Assembly: GCA_900315495.1 (NCBI GenBank)
Contig: OMZJ01000142.1
Span: forward strand, 1-32,375
Length of the DNA: 32,375 bases
Source of the DNA: an uncultured Lachnospiraceae bacterium
GTDB lineage: Bacteria; Bacillota; Clostridia; Lachnospirales; Lachnospiraceae
Direction of reading: 5' to 3'
Every line of letters begins with the position of its first letter. The first letter of the stretch is position 1. Positions 32,198-32,375 of this stretch are shown piece by piece. Under the pieces are notes generated by a model. The model made no database searches. It had not been told where the DNA came from and saw only the letters and a list, made by a program, of their open reading frames with translations. Made by a program: the position numbers and the translations under genes.

Positions 32198-32375
32198 GCT
32201 GTCCGAGAGACAGCACCGATCCTTGATAATTGAACAGTATAACCAATCCCTGAAAATTCTTTTAAAAGAAGTTTCAGAACGTTTTTCAAGAACATCAGCT
32301 CGAAAGAGATGAGGTTCCATGAGAAACTCCCGGACATCGAGAGATGTCCGAACACAGTAAGTAACGGGAAGAACC
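32198..32375 (+). other. Structured untranslated leader, likely upstream of 16S rRNA
   Basis: The segment contains GCTGTC/GACAGC near the start. CCTTGATAATTGAACAG (about 32221-32237) resembles the motif found ahead of clostridial rRNA genes. A CTGAAA...TTTCAG hairpin follows, and then CGGACATC/GATGTCCG with a GAGA tetraloop (32331-32350). No open frame with a ribosome site is present. The 16S gene itself is not reached, so this reading is an inference. Confidence 0.55.

Noticed and set aside
32070..32312. 80-codon open frame across the strong promoter near the window end
   Set aside because: It includes the -35 and -10 elements and the leader, has no ribosome site and no recognisable domain.

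Overview
The window is one continuous, gene-dense stretch in which every supported protein gene and RNA gene reads on the + strand. The DNA is GC-rich. Shine-Dalgarno sites are strong (AGGAGG-like), promoters are of sigma-A type, and the RNase P RNA is of the common A type. The gene set (single-chain clostridial-type PurL, dgt-dnaG-trmK-nif3 order, VanS-like two-component pair, DinG-like helicase fused to a nuclease) suggests a high-GC member of the Clostridia, probably Lachnospiraceae-like. The family assignment is inferred from gene content and style, not from a database comparison.

Layout. 1-1080: C-terminal part of an unrecognised repeat-bearing, propeller-like protein. 1293-4476: a PD-(D/E)XK nuclease/DinG-type helicase fusion, overlapped by a short sigma-70-like protein. 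4615-12503: SEDS glycosyltransferase (FtsW/RodA/SpoVE), purL, and a class A penicillin-binding protein whose catalytic residues look lost. 12609-14537: YigZ and an SPFH/band-7 membrane protein. 14713-17454: typA, then kduI, closed by a clear terminator. 17745-20145: OmpR-type response regulator and HAMP histidine kinase. 20222-22297: hisH, hisF, ung, tightly packed. 22489-23343: uppP. 23629-23820: two tRNA-Leu genes between a consensus promoter and a perfect terminator. 24124-30338: dgt, dnaG, trmK, nif3 and a TGS-type nucleoside kinase, packed with short gaps or overlaps. 30457-30806: RNase P RNA with its own promoter and terminator. 30979-31929: MYG1-family phosphoesterase-like protein. 31930-32375: no protein gene; a very strong promoter followed by a structured leader that resembles the start of an rRNA operon.

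Functionally this is mostly core chromosome: cell envelope synthesis (SEDS, PBP-like, UppP), purine and histidine synthesis, DNA replication and repair (DnaG, Ung, helicase), nucleotide sanitation (Dgt), translation (TypA, TrmK, tRNA-Leu) and RNA processing (RNase P). I see no insertion sequence, prophage, CRISPR array or integration site.

The most unusual items are the apparently double-dead class A PBP, the truncated sigma-like protein that keeps only the core-binding motif, the absence of rpoD from its usual place between dnaG and trmK, an Arg/Tyr/Gly-rich linker inside DnaG, a tRNA-Leu with an AAG anticodon, and a series of GC-rich intergenic hairpins without U-tracts. None of these amounts to a proven new system.
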